From positions 1 to 6,860 of the forward strand of contig CALMWN010000053.1 in NCBI GenBank assembly GCA_937873555.1: 6,860 nucleotides of DNA, written 5' to 3'. This stretch comes from an uncultured Clostridia bacterium (GTDB taxonomy: Bacteria > Bacillota > Clostridia > Acetivibrionales > CALMWN01). This document shows, in pieces, positions 1 to 6,838 of this stretch; the first letter of the stretch is position 1, and each line of letters opens with the position of its first letter. Below the pieces are notes generated by a model. It was given only the letters and a program-made list of their open reading frames with translations, was not told the DNA's origin and ran no database searches. Position numbers and translations under genes: made by a program.

Positions 1-735
1 ACGTTTTTCATTTTTGCCCTGCAATACACCAGCAGTTCGAACACCGCATTCATTGTTCAGCTGTCGGTGATAATAACCCCATTACTGATGTCTTTAACGG
101 AAAGAAAACCACCGCAGCCCAAAATCCTGATAAGCGCGGTCATTGCAATATCGGGGCTGTTTTTACTGACGTGTGATTTTTATACTTTCAGTCTGAATTT
201 CGGAGACTTGCTTGCCTTGGGAAATGCCGTTTTCTTTTCTATTTACCTCACTTGCCTTAACAGAAACTCAAAAATGATAAGCCCTGTGAGTTATACCTTC
301 ATACAGCATACCTGCAATACAGCCGTTTTTCTTCTGCTTTCAGTTTTTTTCGAAATGCCTGGATTGGATTTCCAAAATCTGAAATCTTTTAACTTCATAA
401 TGCTTTCGGCGGTCAGTATATTCATCTCGCTTGTTACAATACTTGTACAAAGCTTCGCCATACAGTATGTAAGGCCGGAAAAGGCAACGATTATATATAC
501 ATTCGAGCCGGTTACTGCATTATTTCTGGGCTTTCTGCTGATAGGAGAGAAAGTTAACGGCTTTACCTCCACAGCCGGATGCCTTCTTATCATTCTGTCG
601 GTATTCTGTTCTCTTCATATACGGGAAACTGCTTTACGGGAATGCGTCAATTCTCGACTGACAGGCAATCCGGTACCGCAAAAATGGTTATACATATTTA
701 TACATAAATTAACTCTATTTACCAGAGGATTTTAA
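1..735 (+). CDS. EamA/DMT-family membrane transporter, 3' part (start lies upstream of the window)
   Basis: The reading frame is open from base 1 to the TAA at 733-735, giving 244 visible residues, so the true start lies upstream. The protein is very hydrophobic, with about seven membrane segments left. It shows the two-half pattern of the 10-TM drug/metabolite transporter (EamA) superfamily. The end of the first half is a segment with Ser-Ser-Asn-Thr-Ala followed by a membrane helix, then a charged loop (LTERK) and another helix. The end of the second half has Arg-Pro-Glu-Lys-Ala, then EPVTALFLGFLLIGE, then a Gly-rich last helix; this EP...GE signature is typical. Members export amino acids, metabolites or drugs, and the substrate cannot be told here. 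After the last helix there is an unusual tail of about 38 residues (from about base 619) with a basic, aromatic end. No terminator is visible after the stop. Family assignment is firm; substrate is unknown. Confidence 0.85.
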   Translation, partial: TFFIFALQYTSSSNTAFIVQLSVIITPLLMSLTERKPPQPKILISAVIAISGLFLLTCDFYTFSLNFGDLLALGNAVFFSIYLTCLNRNSKMISPVSYTFIQHTCNTAVFLLLSVFFEMPGLDFQNLKSFNFIMLSAVSIFISLVTILVQSFAIQYVRPEKATIIYTFEPVTALFLGFLLIGEKVNGFTSTAGCLLIILSVFCSLHIRETALRECVNSRLTGNPVPQKWLYIFIHKLTLFTRGF

Positions 736-759
736 AAAAGTATGTAGAATATATATAAG
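731..759 (+). promoter_or_regulatory. Candidate sigma-A-type promoter for the MASE3 kinase gene
   Basis: TTTAAA (731-736) and TATAAG (754-759) are separated by exactly 17 bases. They match the TTGACA/TATAAT consensus at 4 of 6 and 5 of 6 positions. The -35 element overlaps the stop codon of the transporter gene. Transcription would start near 766, leaving a leader of about 48 bases before the kinase start. The region is very AT-rich, so chance matches are easy; the element is plausible but unproven. Confidence 0.4.
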
Positions 760-800
760 TTTATTAGGTCTGCAACATGTGAAGACAAAATTTTACTGAC

Positions 801-805
801 GGGAG
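801..805 (+). promoter_or_regulatory. Ribosome binding site of the MASE3 kinase gene
   Basis: GGGAG lies 8 bases before the ATG at 814 and 5 bases before an in-frame GTG at 811. The 8-base spacing favours the ATG as the start; using the GTG would add only one residue. Confidence 0.6.
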
Positions 806-813
806 AACTGGTG

Positions 814-2961
814 ATGGGGGATATCAAAACGGCTGACAGTGACGGGGATTCATTGCTATTTGATAAATCTATGAAGCTTGTCCTGATCACTGTACTTTTC
901 TTATCGGCATCAATTTTTATAAATTCACGCAATTATGAATTATTCAAGTTAGGCACAGATCTATTTACTATTACAATAGCCTTTTGTGTGCTCATAATAT
1001 CCTATTACTCTTATCAGATTTCCAAAAACAATGTATTCATGTTCCTTGGTATAGCGTACGGATTTTCCGGACTGTTCCACCTGCTGCATGTTTTTACCTA
1101 CAAGGGCCTGGATATATTCAGCGATGACCTGGAAAACCTGGGTATGCAGTTCATTGTTCTGGCAAAACTGATCGAAAGCCTTTCTTTAATGATTGCAGCA
1201 GTATTTTATATTAAATTATCCAGGGGTATTATTAAGCCTTTTTACATATTCTGCAGCTTTTCTATAATTTCCGCCATTCTGCTGGTTAGTATCCTGGTAT
1301 ACCGGGCCTTTCCCGCATGCGTTGTCGACGGTTCTCTTCCTACGGGGTTCAAACTTGCATGCGGATATGTAATCATAGCTGCGCTGGTTGCTGCTTTGGC
1401 AGTAATCGTGACAGGAGGTAGAAACATTTATAATGACATTTTTTTATTCATGATTTTTGCAATAGGAATGAAGCTGCTGTCGGAAACATTTTTCTTGCTT
1501 CATGCTGGAAAGTTTGAATTTTTAAGTATACTTGGGCATGTTTTCAGACTCATATCGTTTTTCTATATTTATAAAGCGATTGTTGAATCCAGTCTAAAGA
1601 CGCCGTATAAAGTACTGTTCCTCGAACTGAACAGGGCCCATGACAACCTGAAGGAAAAGACAGTTGAGCTGCAGGAAGTAAATGACCGGCTGCTTGGAGA
1701 AAATGCAGAAAGAAAAAATGCTGAAGAAGAGCTGCGCAAGAGTGAAGAAAGATACAGACAGCTTTTCGAACTTGCACCCTATGGCATTGCTATTTTATTC
1801 CAAGGCATCATTGTGCTTGCAAACAAGAAATTCGCAAGACTTTGTGGTGCTAACGCACCGGAAGATGTAATCGGGAAAAGAGGGGACAGCTTCGTCATGA
1901 CTCATCCGGATTATTCCGATATCGTAGAAGAAAGAACCAGAAGACTTTTTGAGTATGGAGAGACCCAACCTCCATTGGAAAGGAAAATCATACGCAGTGA
2001 CGGTGAAGAAATGTATTTGGAGATAGCAACCGCGCCTTACCCGTATAAAAACGGGCTGGCAAAGCTGCAGATATTGAAGGATGTCACTGAAAACAAGAAA
2101 ATTGAAGAAATCAAAAGAAGCATGGAGGAAAATAAGAAGCTGCTTTATGAGCAGATAGAGCTGGATAAGTTCAGGACTGAGTTTTTTGCCAACCTCTCCC
2201 ATGAATTAAGGACACCTTTGAATGTAATTCTGGGAGTGATTCAACTTCAGGAATCCTATGTAGGTAAAGGCACTGAATTGGATATCGAAAATATTGCTAG
2301 GCATTCCAAAGTAATGAAACAAAACTGTTTGCGGCTTTTAAGGCTGGTTAACAACATAATAGACATAACGAGAATTGAAGCTGGATTTTATGAGCTTAAA
2401 CTTAAAAATCAGAACATAGTAAAAGTGGTGGAAGATATCACACAGTCTGTTGCAGGATTTGTAAAAGACAAAGGGTTGAACCTTATCTTTGATACGGAAT
2501 TCGAAGAAGAAATCGTTGCTTTTGATGCGGATAAAATTGAACGGATAATGCTGAACCTGCTTTCAAATGCAATAAAGTTTACCGGGCCGGGGGGAAACAT
2601 TACCGTATATCTGTATAAAGAAGGTGAATCAATATTTATTTCAGTTAAGGACACAGGTTGTGGAATACCGGAAGACAAACTGGAAATCATATTTGAGAGG
2701 TTCAGACAGATAGACAAGTCACTTGCCAGAAACCATGAAGGCAGTGGAATAGGCCTCTCCCTTGTCAAATCATTTGTAGAGATGCATGAGGGTGAAATTT
2801 TGGTGCACAGTGAATTAGGGCAGGGGAGCGAGTTTCTCATCAGGCTTCCATCAAAAACCGTATGTGAAGAGCTTCCCAATAATGAATACGACATTTCATC
2901 ATTGCAAAAACATATAGAAAGAATCAATATAGAATTTTCTGATATATATATGGATTCATAA
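814..2961 (+). CDS. Membrane sensor histidine kinase with MASE3, PAS, HisKA and HATPase_c domains
   Basis: This 715-residue sensor kinase autophosphorylates on His and should pass the phosphate to an Asp of a response regulator. Residues about 20-256 form a domain of seven or eight membrane helices. It carries the MASE3-like signature HLLHVFTYKGLDIF near residues 89-102, with little exposed outside, which suggests sensing in or at the membrane. A charged coiled coil (about 270-314) leads into a PAS domain (about 311-427) that closes with the usual LKDVTENK-type end. HisKA follows, with H-box SHELRTP and phosphoacceptor His463. HATPase_c has an intact N box (NLLSNAIKF, Asn585), D box (DTGCGIP, Asp613), F box (FERFRQ) and glycine loop (GSGIGLSL, 643-650), so it should be active. 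There is no receiver domain and no adjacent response regulator of its own. A short tail of about 35 residues follows the ATPase domain. The start is chosen for its GGGAG site 8 bases upstream; GTG at 811 is the alternative. The ligand is unknown. Confidence 0.9.
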   Translation: MGDIKTADSDGDSLLFDKSMKLVLITVLFLSASIFINSRNYELFKLGTDLFTITIAFCVLIISYYSYQISKNNVFMFLGIAYGFSGLFHLLHVFTYKGLDIFSDDLENLGMQFIVLAKLIESLSLMIAAVFYIKLSRGIIKPFYIFCSFSIISAILLVSILVYRAFPACVVDGSLPTGFKLACGYVIIAALVAALAVIVTGGRNIYNDIFLFMIFAIGMKLLSETFFLLHAGKFEFLSILGHVFRLISFFYIYKAIVESSLKTPYKVLFLELNRAHDNLKEKTVELQEVNDRLLGENAERKNAEEELRKSEERYRQLFELAPYGIAILFQGIIVLANKKFARLCGANAPEDVIGKRGDSFVMTHPDYSDIVEERTRRLFEYGETQPPLERKIIRSDGEEMYLEIATAPYPYKNGLAKLQILKDVTENKKIEEIKRSMEENKKLLYEQIELDKFRTEFFANLSHELRTPLNVILGVIQLQESYVGKGTELDIENIARHSKVMKQNCLRLLRLVNNIIDITRIEAGFYELKLKNQNIVKVVEDITQSVAGFVKDKGLNLIFDTEFEEEIVAFDADKIERIMLNLLSNAIKFTGPGGNITVYLYKEGESIFISVKDTGCGIPEDKLEIIFERFRQIDKSLARNHEGSGIGLSLVKSFVEMHEGEILVHSELGQGSEFLIRLPSKTVCEELPNNEYDISSLQKHIERINIEFSDIYMDS

Positions 2962-3155
2962 TTTGATGAATTCATCGACGCAGGATTTGTACAGATATAT
3001 ATTAGTACTGACACATAATAAATGCACTTTTGCAGTACCTGTCTTCGGAAGCCCGGATTTTCAGGTGGAAACATATGAACCCAGTGTTTGTGGGCACTCC
3101 ATTCCTTGTAAATTTATTTACTTTAAAATAACGGCGGAAAGAAGCTGTTGTATAT
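2962..3155. other. 194-base intergenic gap between the MASE3 kinase and the YesM-type kinase
   Basis: No convincing gene lies here. A small reading frame (2963-3202) starts with Met-Met just after the kinase stop, but it runs 47 bases into the YesM-type gene, has no good ribosome binding site and has no recognisable family. The gap holds a 12-base perfect palindrome (2965-2976), a small TGCA-cttt-TGCA hairpin (3023-3034) and a wide ACCTG...CAGGT inverted repeat (3037-3041 with 3062-3066). No hairpin followed by a T-run is present, so I see no intrinsic terminator. A TAAAAT at 3124-3129 could be a -10 box, but no acceptable -35 stands 16-18 bases upstream. The gap is long enough to carry a promoter for the two-component operon. 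Confidence 0.5.
2965..2976. repeat. 12-base perfect palindrome just after the kinase stop codon
   Basis: GATGAATTCATC reads the same on both strands and begins 3 bases after the TAA of the MASE3 kinase gene. An additional ATTCAT copy (2954-2959) sits just upstream and can pair with ATGAAT (2966-2971). It could be an operator half-site pair or a weak AT-rich hairpin, but it has no T-tail and may be chance. Confidence 0.35.
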
Positions 3156-5096
3156 ATGCCAATCAACCTGAAAGAGTATTTGCAGAACTGGAATCAAAAT
3201 AAGAAAGTGAATTTTAGCAGATACAATATTTTTGCAGCAATGATGGCCCTTGTTAGGTGTACAGGAATTCAAAACAGGCTGGTTTTTTCTTTTGCTGCAC
3301 TTTCCTTGATACCAATGCTAATTACCGGTCTTTTTGCCTACAATAAATCCAGTGAAGCCATTAAAACCAAAACAAGCGTATATTCAGTAGAAGTTATGAA
3401 CCAGGTCAGTGCCAACATCCAGAATGAGCTGACCAAGTTTGAAAGCGACAGCGTGGATATTGCTTTTTCCGAGCCTGTCCAGAATACTCTTGCATATTAT
3501 GACAACATGAATGAATGGGAAAAAAACGATGCGGAGATAAGGATGCAGAGTATGGTTGCCAAGAAGTTTTCATTTCAGCACAGCGTTTCAGATATTCTTA
3601 TTTATACCAATAATAAAATGAAGATTATTGCATTCGGAAACCCTATTTTTAAATTCAGACTCAAGCAGGATTATCTCAATGATTTATTTGATAAAGTCAC
3701 TCCGAGAAATGGTGTTCCGTTATGGGCAATTGAAGATATCAGCAAACAGGAAGATTCGGGAAATACGGGTTTTATGCCTGAACGATACGGAAAAGCAGGG
3801 ATTTTGCTTGCAAGAAGTTTCAGATCACTGGACAAAGGTTTACAGGCTGGTTATCTTATAATGCGGATGGATGAAAGCTATATATCAAGAATATTTAAGG
3901 ATATTAACATCGGAAATGGAGCGGAGATATTTATACTGGACAGCGAAGGCACCGTTGTCTCAAGCCGGAATCCCAAAATTGAAATTGCCAGGCCATATAC
4001 AAATGCTTCTCTTATCACAAAAATAAAAAGCTATAAAAAGAACGAGGTTTTTTCATTCAACGGAGAAATCTCGGGGAAAAACAACCTGATTGCATACACA
4101 TACATACCAGGGGCGGATTGGTATGTTGTTGGTACAATACCTATTTCATATCTCAATGCCGAATCAAAGAGGATTGGTATATACATTGCAGTATCGGGTA
4201 TCATATGCTTCCTTTTTGCCCTGCTCCTTTCATTTATTGTTTCTAAAAGTATTTCCAAACCTCTTAATAAGCTGGTGATTTCCATGAATAGTGTAAAAAC
4301 CGGGAATTTTATCGTTCAAATAAATGATAATGGCCAGGACGAAATAAGTGTGGTAGCTTCAAATTTCAACAACATGGTAAAAGAGATCAAATACCTTGTG
4401 GATGAAGTGAAAAACAAGGAGAACTTAAAAAGGGTTGCGGAACTGAAAACCTTGCAGGCTCAAATCAATCCGCATTTTTTGTCCAATACCCTCAATACTG
4501 TCAGATGGCTGGCAAATATCCAAAAGGCTGAAAACATATCCAGCTTGATTACTTCCCTGATACAACTGCTGCAGGGCTGCATGGGCAAGGGCGGAGAACT
4601 GGTCAGCATAAAGGAAGAGGTGGATTATATAAAAAACTACTTGAATATAATGGCTTACAGGTATTATGACAAATTCAAGGTTCACTTTGAAATAGAGGAC
4701 GGCATAATGGACTTCGAGATATTAAAATTTGTTTTGCAGCCCATAGTAGAAAACTCACTGATTCATGGACTGGAACCTATCGATGGTCAGGGTATAATAA
4801 TTGTCAAAGGATACCGTAGCGGAGAAGAACTGAAAATTACTGTTACTGATAACGGTGTGGGCATTTCAAGCGATACTTTGAGCAACCTCATCCAGGAAAA
4901 ACCTCAGAATAAAAAGGCCAGGCTTAGCGGAATAGGTATCTGGAATGTTGATGAAAGAATAAAGATGTACTTTGGAGAAAGATACGGCATTTCAATTGAA
5001 AGTGTCCCAAATCTGTTCACTACAGTGGAAATTACCATACCTGTAATCGGAAAAGGGGGTGTGAACCAGGATGCTGAAAGTGCTGATAGTAGATGA
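3156..5096 (+). CDS. YesM-type sensor histidine kinase (Cache-like sensor, HAMP, His_kinase, HATPase_c)
   Basis: This 646-residue membrane kinase is the sensing half of a YesM/YesN pair. After a cytoplasmic N-terminus of about 41 residues, membrane segment 1 (about 42-62) and segment 2 (about 340-361) enclose some 277 extracytoplasmic residues. This region looks like a double Cache sensor: it has the late-fold pattern GYLIMRMDES then IFILDSEGTVVSS (Asp262). HAMP follows (about 362-415), with a coiled linker. The His_kinase (PF06580-type) motif is LQAQINPHFLSNTLNTV, with phosphoacceptor His440; the usual Tyr after HFL is Ser443. HATPase_c has N box PIVENSLIHG (Asn533), D box DNGVGIS (Asp565) and SGIGIWNV (Gly592). 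All catalytic residues are present. The ATG at 3156 has only a weak GGAAAGAAG site about 12 bases away. Alternative starts are GTG 3207 and ATG 3240, both still ahead of the first membrane segment. The 3' end overlaps the regulator gene by 26 bases. The ligand is unknown; sugars or oligosaccharides are typical of the family. Confidence 0.9.
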   Translation: MPINLKEYLQNWNQNKKVNFSRYNIFAAMMALVRCTGIQNRLVFSFAALSLIPMLITGLFAYNKSSEAIKTKTSVYSVEVMNQVSANIQNELTKFESDSVDIAFSEPVQNTLAYYDNMNEWEKNDAEIRMQSMVAKKFSFQHSVSDILIYTNNKMKIIAFGNPIFKFRLKQDYLNDLFDKVTPRNGVPLWAIEDISKQEDSGNTGFMPERYGKAGILLARSFRSLDKGLQAGYLIMRMDESYISRIFKDINIGNGAEIFILDSEGTVVSSRNPKIEIARPYTNASLITKIKSYKKNEVFSFNGEISGKNNLIAYTYIPGADWYVVGTIPISYLNAESKRIGIYIAVSGIICFLFALLLSFIVSKSISKPLNKLVISMNSVKTGNFIVQINDNGQDEISVVASNFNNMVKEIKYLVDEVKNKENLKRVAELKTLQAQINPHFLSNTLNTVRWLANIQKAENISSLITSLIQLLQGCMGKGGELVSIKEEVDYIKNYLNIMAYRYYDKFKVHFEIEDGIMDFEILKFVLQPIVENSLIHGLEPIDGQGIIIVKGYRSGEELKITVTDNGVGISSDTLSNLIQEKPQNKKARLSGIGIWNVDERIKMYFGERYGISIESVPNLFTTVEITIPVIGKGGVNQDAESADSR

Positions 5097-6699
5097 TGAT
5101 ACCTTTTCCAGGACCGATATGAAAACAATGATTGACTGGGAGGGACAGGGATTTTTGATTATTGGTGAAGCAGCTAACGGGATAAATGCAATTCAGCTTA
5201 TTGAGAATGAAGAACCGGATATAGTCATTACAGACATGAATATGCCGTCGATGAATGGTGTTGAGTTGATAGATTACATATACGGCAACCATCCTAATAT
5301 AAGGGTGATAGCTTTAAGTGCGTACGAGGATTTCGACTATGTCCGGCAAAGCATGAAGAAAGGCGCAATGGACTACGTATTGAAGCATCATTTGAATACG
5401 GAGGCTCTGCTTGACATTCTGGAGGCTGCCAGAAGTTCGATATCAAAATACGAGAATGAACGTAACAAGCAGAACATAATCACAGAGCAACTGTCAAGCG
5501 GAAGAACGATTTTAATCCAGGAATTCATCCACAAGCTTGTAGCAGGAGATATTTCAGATTTGGATGAAATCAAAAGCCAGCTGAGTTTTCTGGATATAAA
5601 AATAGACATTGAGAATGTTGTTGTTTCTATTGCTGAAATAGACGACTTTTCCTTTATCAGGGAAAAGTTCTCAGGCAAGGAAATGGAGATACTTGTAAAA
5701 ACGTTTCTGGATGTATCAAGGGAGATACTCAGTGATTGGGAGCAATCAATAATTGCACATATGGAAAAAGGTAAATTTGTGTTGATTTTTTCCCTGGGGA
5801 AGACCTACAGCATGTTGTATGTATATAACCGTCTGTTTACAATACTGGACAGGATAAAGGGCGGAATAAAGAAATACCTTAACATAACGGCATGCTTCAG
5901 TGTAAGCAAGGTATACAGGGATGTGACTGAAATCAGCAAGGCATATGCAGAAGCTGATGTTATCCTGCAAGACAAGTTTTACAAAGGAAAGAACTGCATA
6001 TTTATGGATAATACGGGCAGTAAACGCGAGGAGGGTTTTTTCTGCCTGGATATTAAGGATGAGAAAGCTATAATTACGGCTTTAAGAGCGATGGATGCTA
6101 CCGGTATAAAGGAACTGATAGACAATATCTTTGATAAAATTTCCGATTTGAGGCTTAACATCAAGGCAACACAGATGATATGCGCGGAACTTATAAGCAT
6201 TGCAAACAAGATATCGAAAGAAATGGGATTTGAGGTATCACAACTTTATACCAATGAAGATATTCCCTATAACATGATGCAGAAGTATGAAACAATAATG
6301 GATATGAAGGATTGGATATTGAGCCTGTACAGTAAACTGATCTCAATGCTCGGACGGGTTAAGGTGGAAGGACAGTGCAGTGAAATAACCAAGAAGGCAA
6401 TAGAGTTTATCAACCGGAATTATAAAAAGGACGTTTCACTGGCAGATGTGGCAGAATTCACAGGGGTAAGCAGCTCCTACATAAGCCGTATTTTCAAGGA
6501 AGACTGCAAGGTGGGCTTTGTAGAGTATTTGAACCATGTGAGGGTGGAGAACGCGAAACAGTTTATCGAGAACGGCGAGCACAAGCTCAAGGAAATAGTA
6601 AACAAGGTCGGTTTCAATAATTACAACTACTTTTTCAAGGTATTCAAGGAGATTGTGGGGATGACACCCATAGAATATGAGCAGGTCTGCAGAAGATAA
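5071..6699 (+). CDS. YesN-type response regulator with AraC-type DNA-binding domain
   Basis: This 542-residue cytoplasmic transcription regulator is the partner of the YesM-type kinase. The receiver domain (about 1-118) has the acidic pocket Asp8-Asp9-Asp10, phosphoacceptor Asp55 in DIVITDMNMP, Ser83 in ALSAYED, and Lys105 in DYVLK. The usual Pro after this Lys is His106. The middle (about 120-436) is the long linker of YesN-like proteins. It includes a stretch (about 274-313) with the SYxEA-like pattern AYAEADVILQDKFYKGKN, resembling the degenerate GGDEF-like linker of this family. The C-terminus (439-542) is an AraC/XylS domain with two helix-turn-helix units: DVSLADVAEFTGVSSSYISRIFKE, then a second unit beginning KLKEIVNKVGF and reaching FFKVFKE, ending MTPIEYEQ. 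The length is normal for YesN. The ATG lies inside the kinase gene, 26 bases before the kinase stop, so translation is probably coupled; a GGGGG run (5055-5059) stands 11 bases upstream. A terminator follows the stop. It probably regulates the gene at 6839 and perhaps itself. Confidence 0.93.
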   Translation: MLKVLIVDDDTFSRTDMKTMIDWEGQGFLIIGEAANGINAIQLIENEEPDIVITDMNMPSMNGVELIDYIYGNHPNIRVIALSAYEDFDYVRQSMKKGAMDYVLKHHLNTEALLDILEAARSSISKYENERNKQNIITEQLSSGRTILIQEFIHKLVAGDISDLDEIKSQLSFLDIKIDIENVVVSIAEIDDFSFIREKFSGKEMEILVKTFLDVSREILSDWEQSIIAHMEKGKFVLIFSLGKTYSMLYVYNRLFTILDRIKGGIKKYLNITACFSVSKVYRDVTEISKAYAEADVILQDKFYKGKNCIFMDNTGSKREEGFFCLDIKDEKAIITALRAMDATGIKELIDNIFDKISDLRLNIKATQMICAELISIANKISKEMGFEVSQLYTNEDIPYNMMQKYETIMDMKDWILSLYSKLISMLGRVKVEGQCSEITKKAIEFINRNYKKDVSLADVAEFTGVSSSYISRIFKEDCKVGFVEYLNHVRVENAKQFIENGEHKLKEIVNKVGFNNYNYFFKVFKEIVGMTPIEYEQVCRR

Positions 6700-6722
6700 A
6701 CAAAAAGTTATAGTATAGTAAA

Positions 6723-6756
6723 AAAAAATGTAGTTCGGAAATGAACTACATTTTTT
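6723..6756. terminator. Strong intrinsic terminator after the two-component operon (possibly bidirectional)
   Basis: TGTAGTTC (6729-6736) and GAACTACA (6743-6750) form a perfect 8-bp stem around a 6-base loop (GGAAAT). The A-run before and T-run after extend pairing to 14 bp. The T-run (6751-6756) provides the release tract on the + strand, and the A-run provides the same on the - strand. It begins 23 bases after the stop codon of the response regulator, the expected place for operon termination. Confidence 0.88.
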
Positions 6757-6761
6757 ATAAT
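6756..6761 (+). promoter_or_regulatory. Perfect TATAAT -10 box, candidate promoter of the downstream gene
   Basis: TATAAT stands at the end of the terminator T-run, 77 bases before the ATG at 6839, and would give a leader of about 70 bases. No good -35 is present: the best is TTCGGA at 6734-6739, 16 bases upstream, matching 3 of 6. A strong -10 without a -35 fits an activator-dependent promoter, as expected for AraC-type control. It could also be a chance match in AT-rich DNA. Because the hairpin is terminating upstream transcripts here, the next gene needs its own promoter in this short gap. Confidence 0.4.
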
Positions 6762-6777
6762 ATGAACAGGCAGATAT

Positions 6778-6798
6778 TTTATAAAACGGTTTAAAAAA
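6778..6798. promoter_or_regulatory. Imperfect palindrome in the leader of the downstream gene, possible operator
   Basis: AAAC-G-GTTT (6784-6792) is a perfect short inverted repeat. The symmetry extends with two mismatches to TTTATAAAAC...TTTAAAAAA over 6778-6798. A second A-tract follows at 6801-6807, one helical turn along. It lies between the candidate -10 and the ribosome binding site. It could be a repressor site or simply AT-rich leader; no known binding protein is recognised. Confidence 0.2.
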
Positions 6799-6819
6799 GT
6801 AAAAAAATCAATTAAACAC

Positions 6820-6832
6820 GAGGGGAGAGAGG
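6820..6832 (+). promoter_or_regulatory. Strong ribosome binding site of the downstream gene
   Basis: GAGGGGAGAGAGG is a purine-rich Shine-Dalgarno tract whose last AGG ends 6 bases before the ATG at 6839. It is much stronger than the sites before the other genes in the window, which suggests that this gene is highly translated, as solute-binding proteins often are. Confidence 0.75.
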
Positions 6833-6838
6833 AAAATC

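Noticed and set aside
1795..2202. Antisense open frame of 135 codons across the PAS domain
   Set aside because: The real PAS-HisKA coding frame covers the same bases, and the antisense translation resembles no protein family.
2941..3002. Two GATATATAT copies (2941 and 2994) that look like a direct repeat
   Set aside because: Low-complexity AT steps are common in this DNA, and the first copy is coding sequence (Asp-Ile-Tyr-Met at the kinase end).
3037..3066. ACCTG...CAGGT inverted repeat with a CTTCGG in the loop, considered as a terminator or riboswitch element
   Set aside because: The stem is only 5 bp with a 20-base loop, no T-run follows, and no riboswitch core is recognisable.
2409..3074. 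Long antisense open frame of 221 codons across the kinase ATPase domain
   Set aside because: It is opposite a clearly conserved HATPase_c coding region, its translation is rich in Ser and Pro as expected of a shadow frame, and it has no domain.
2963..3202. Small + strand reading frame of 79 codons after the MASE3 kinase
   Set aside because: It runs into the YesM-type gene in another frame, has no usable ribosome binding site, has mixed composition and shows no recognisable domain.
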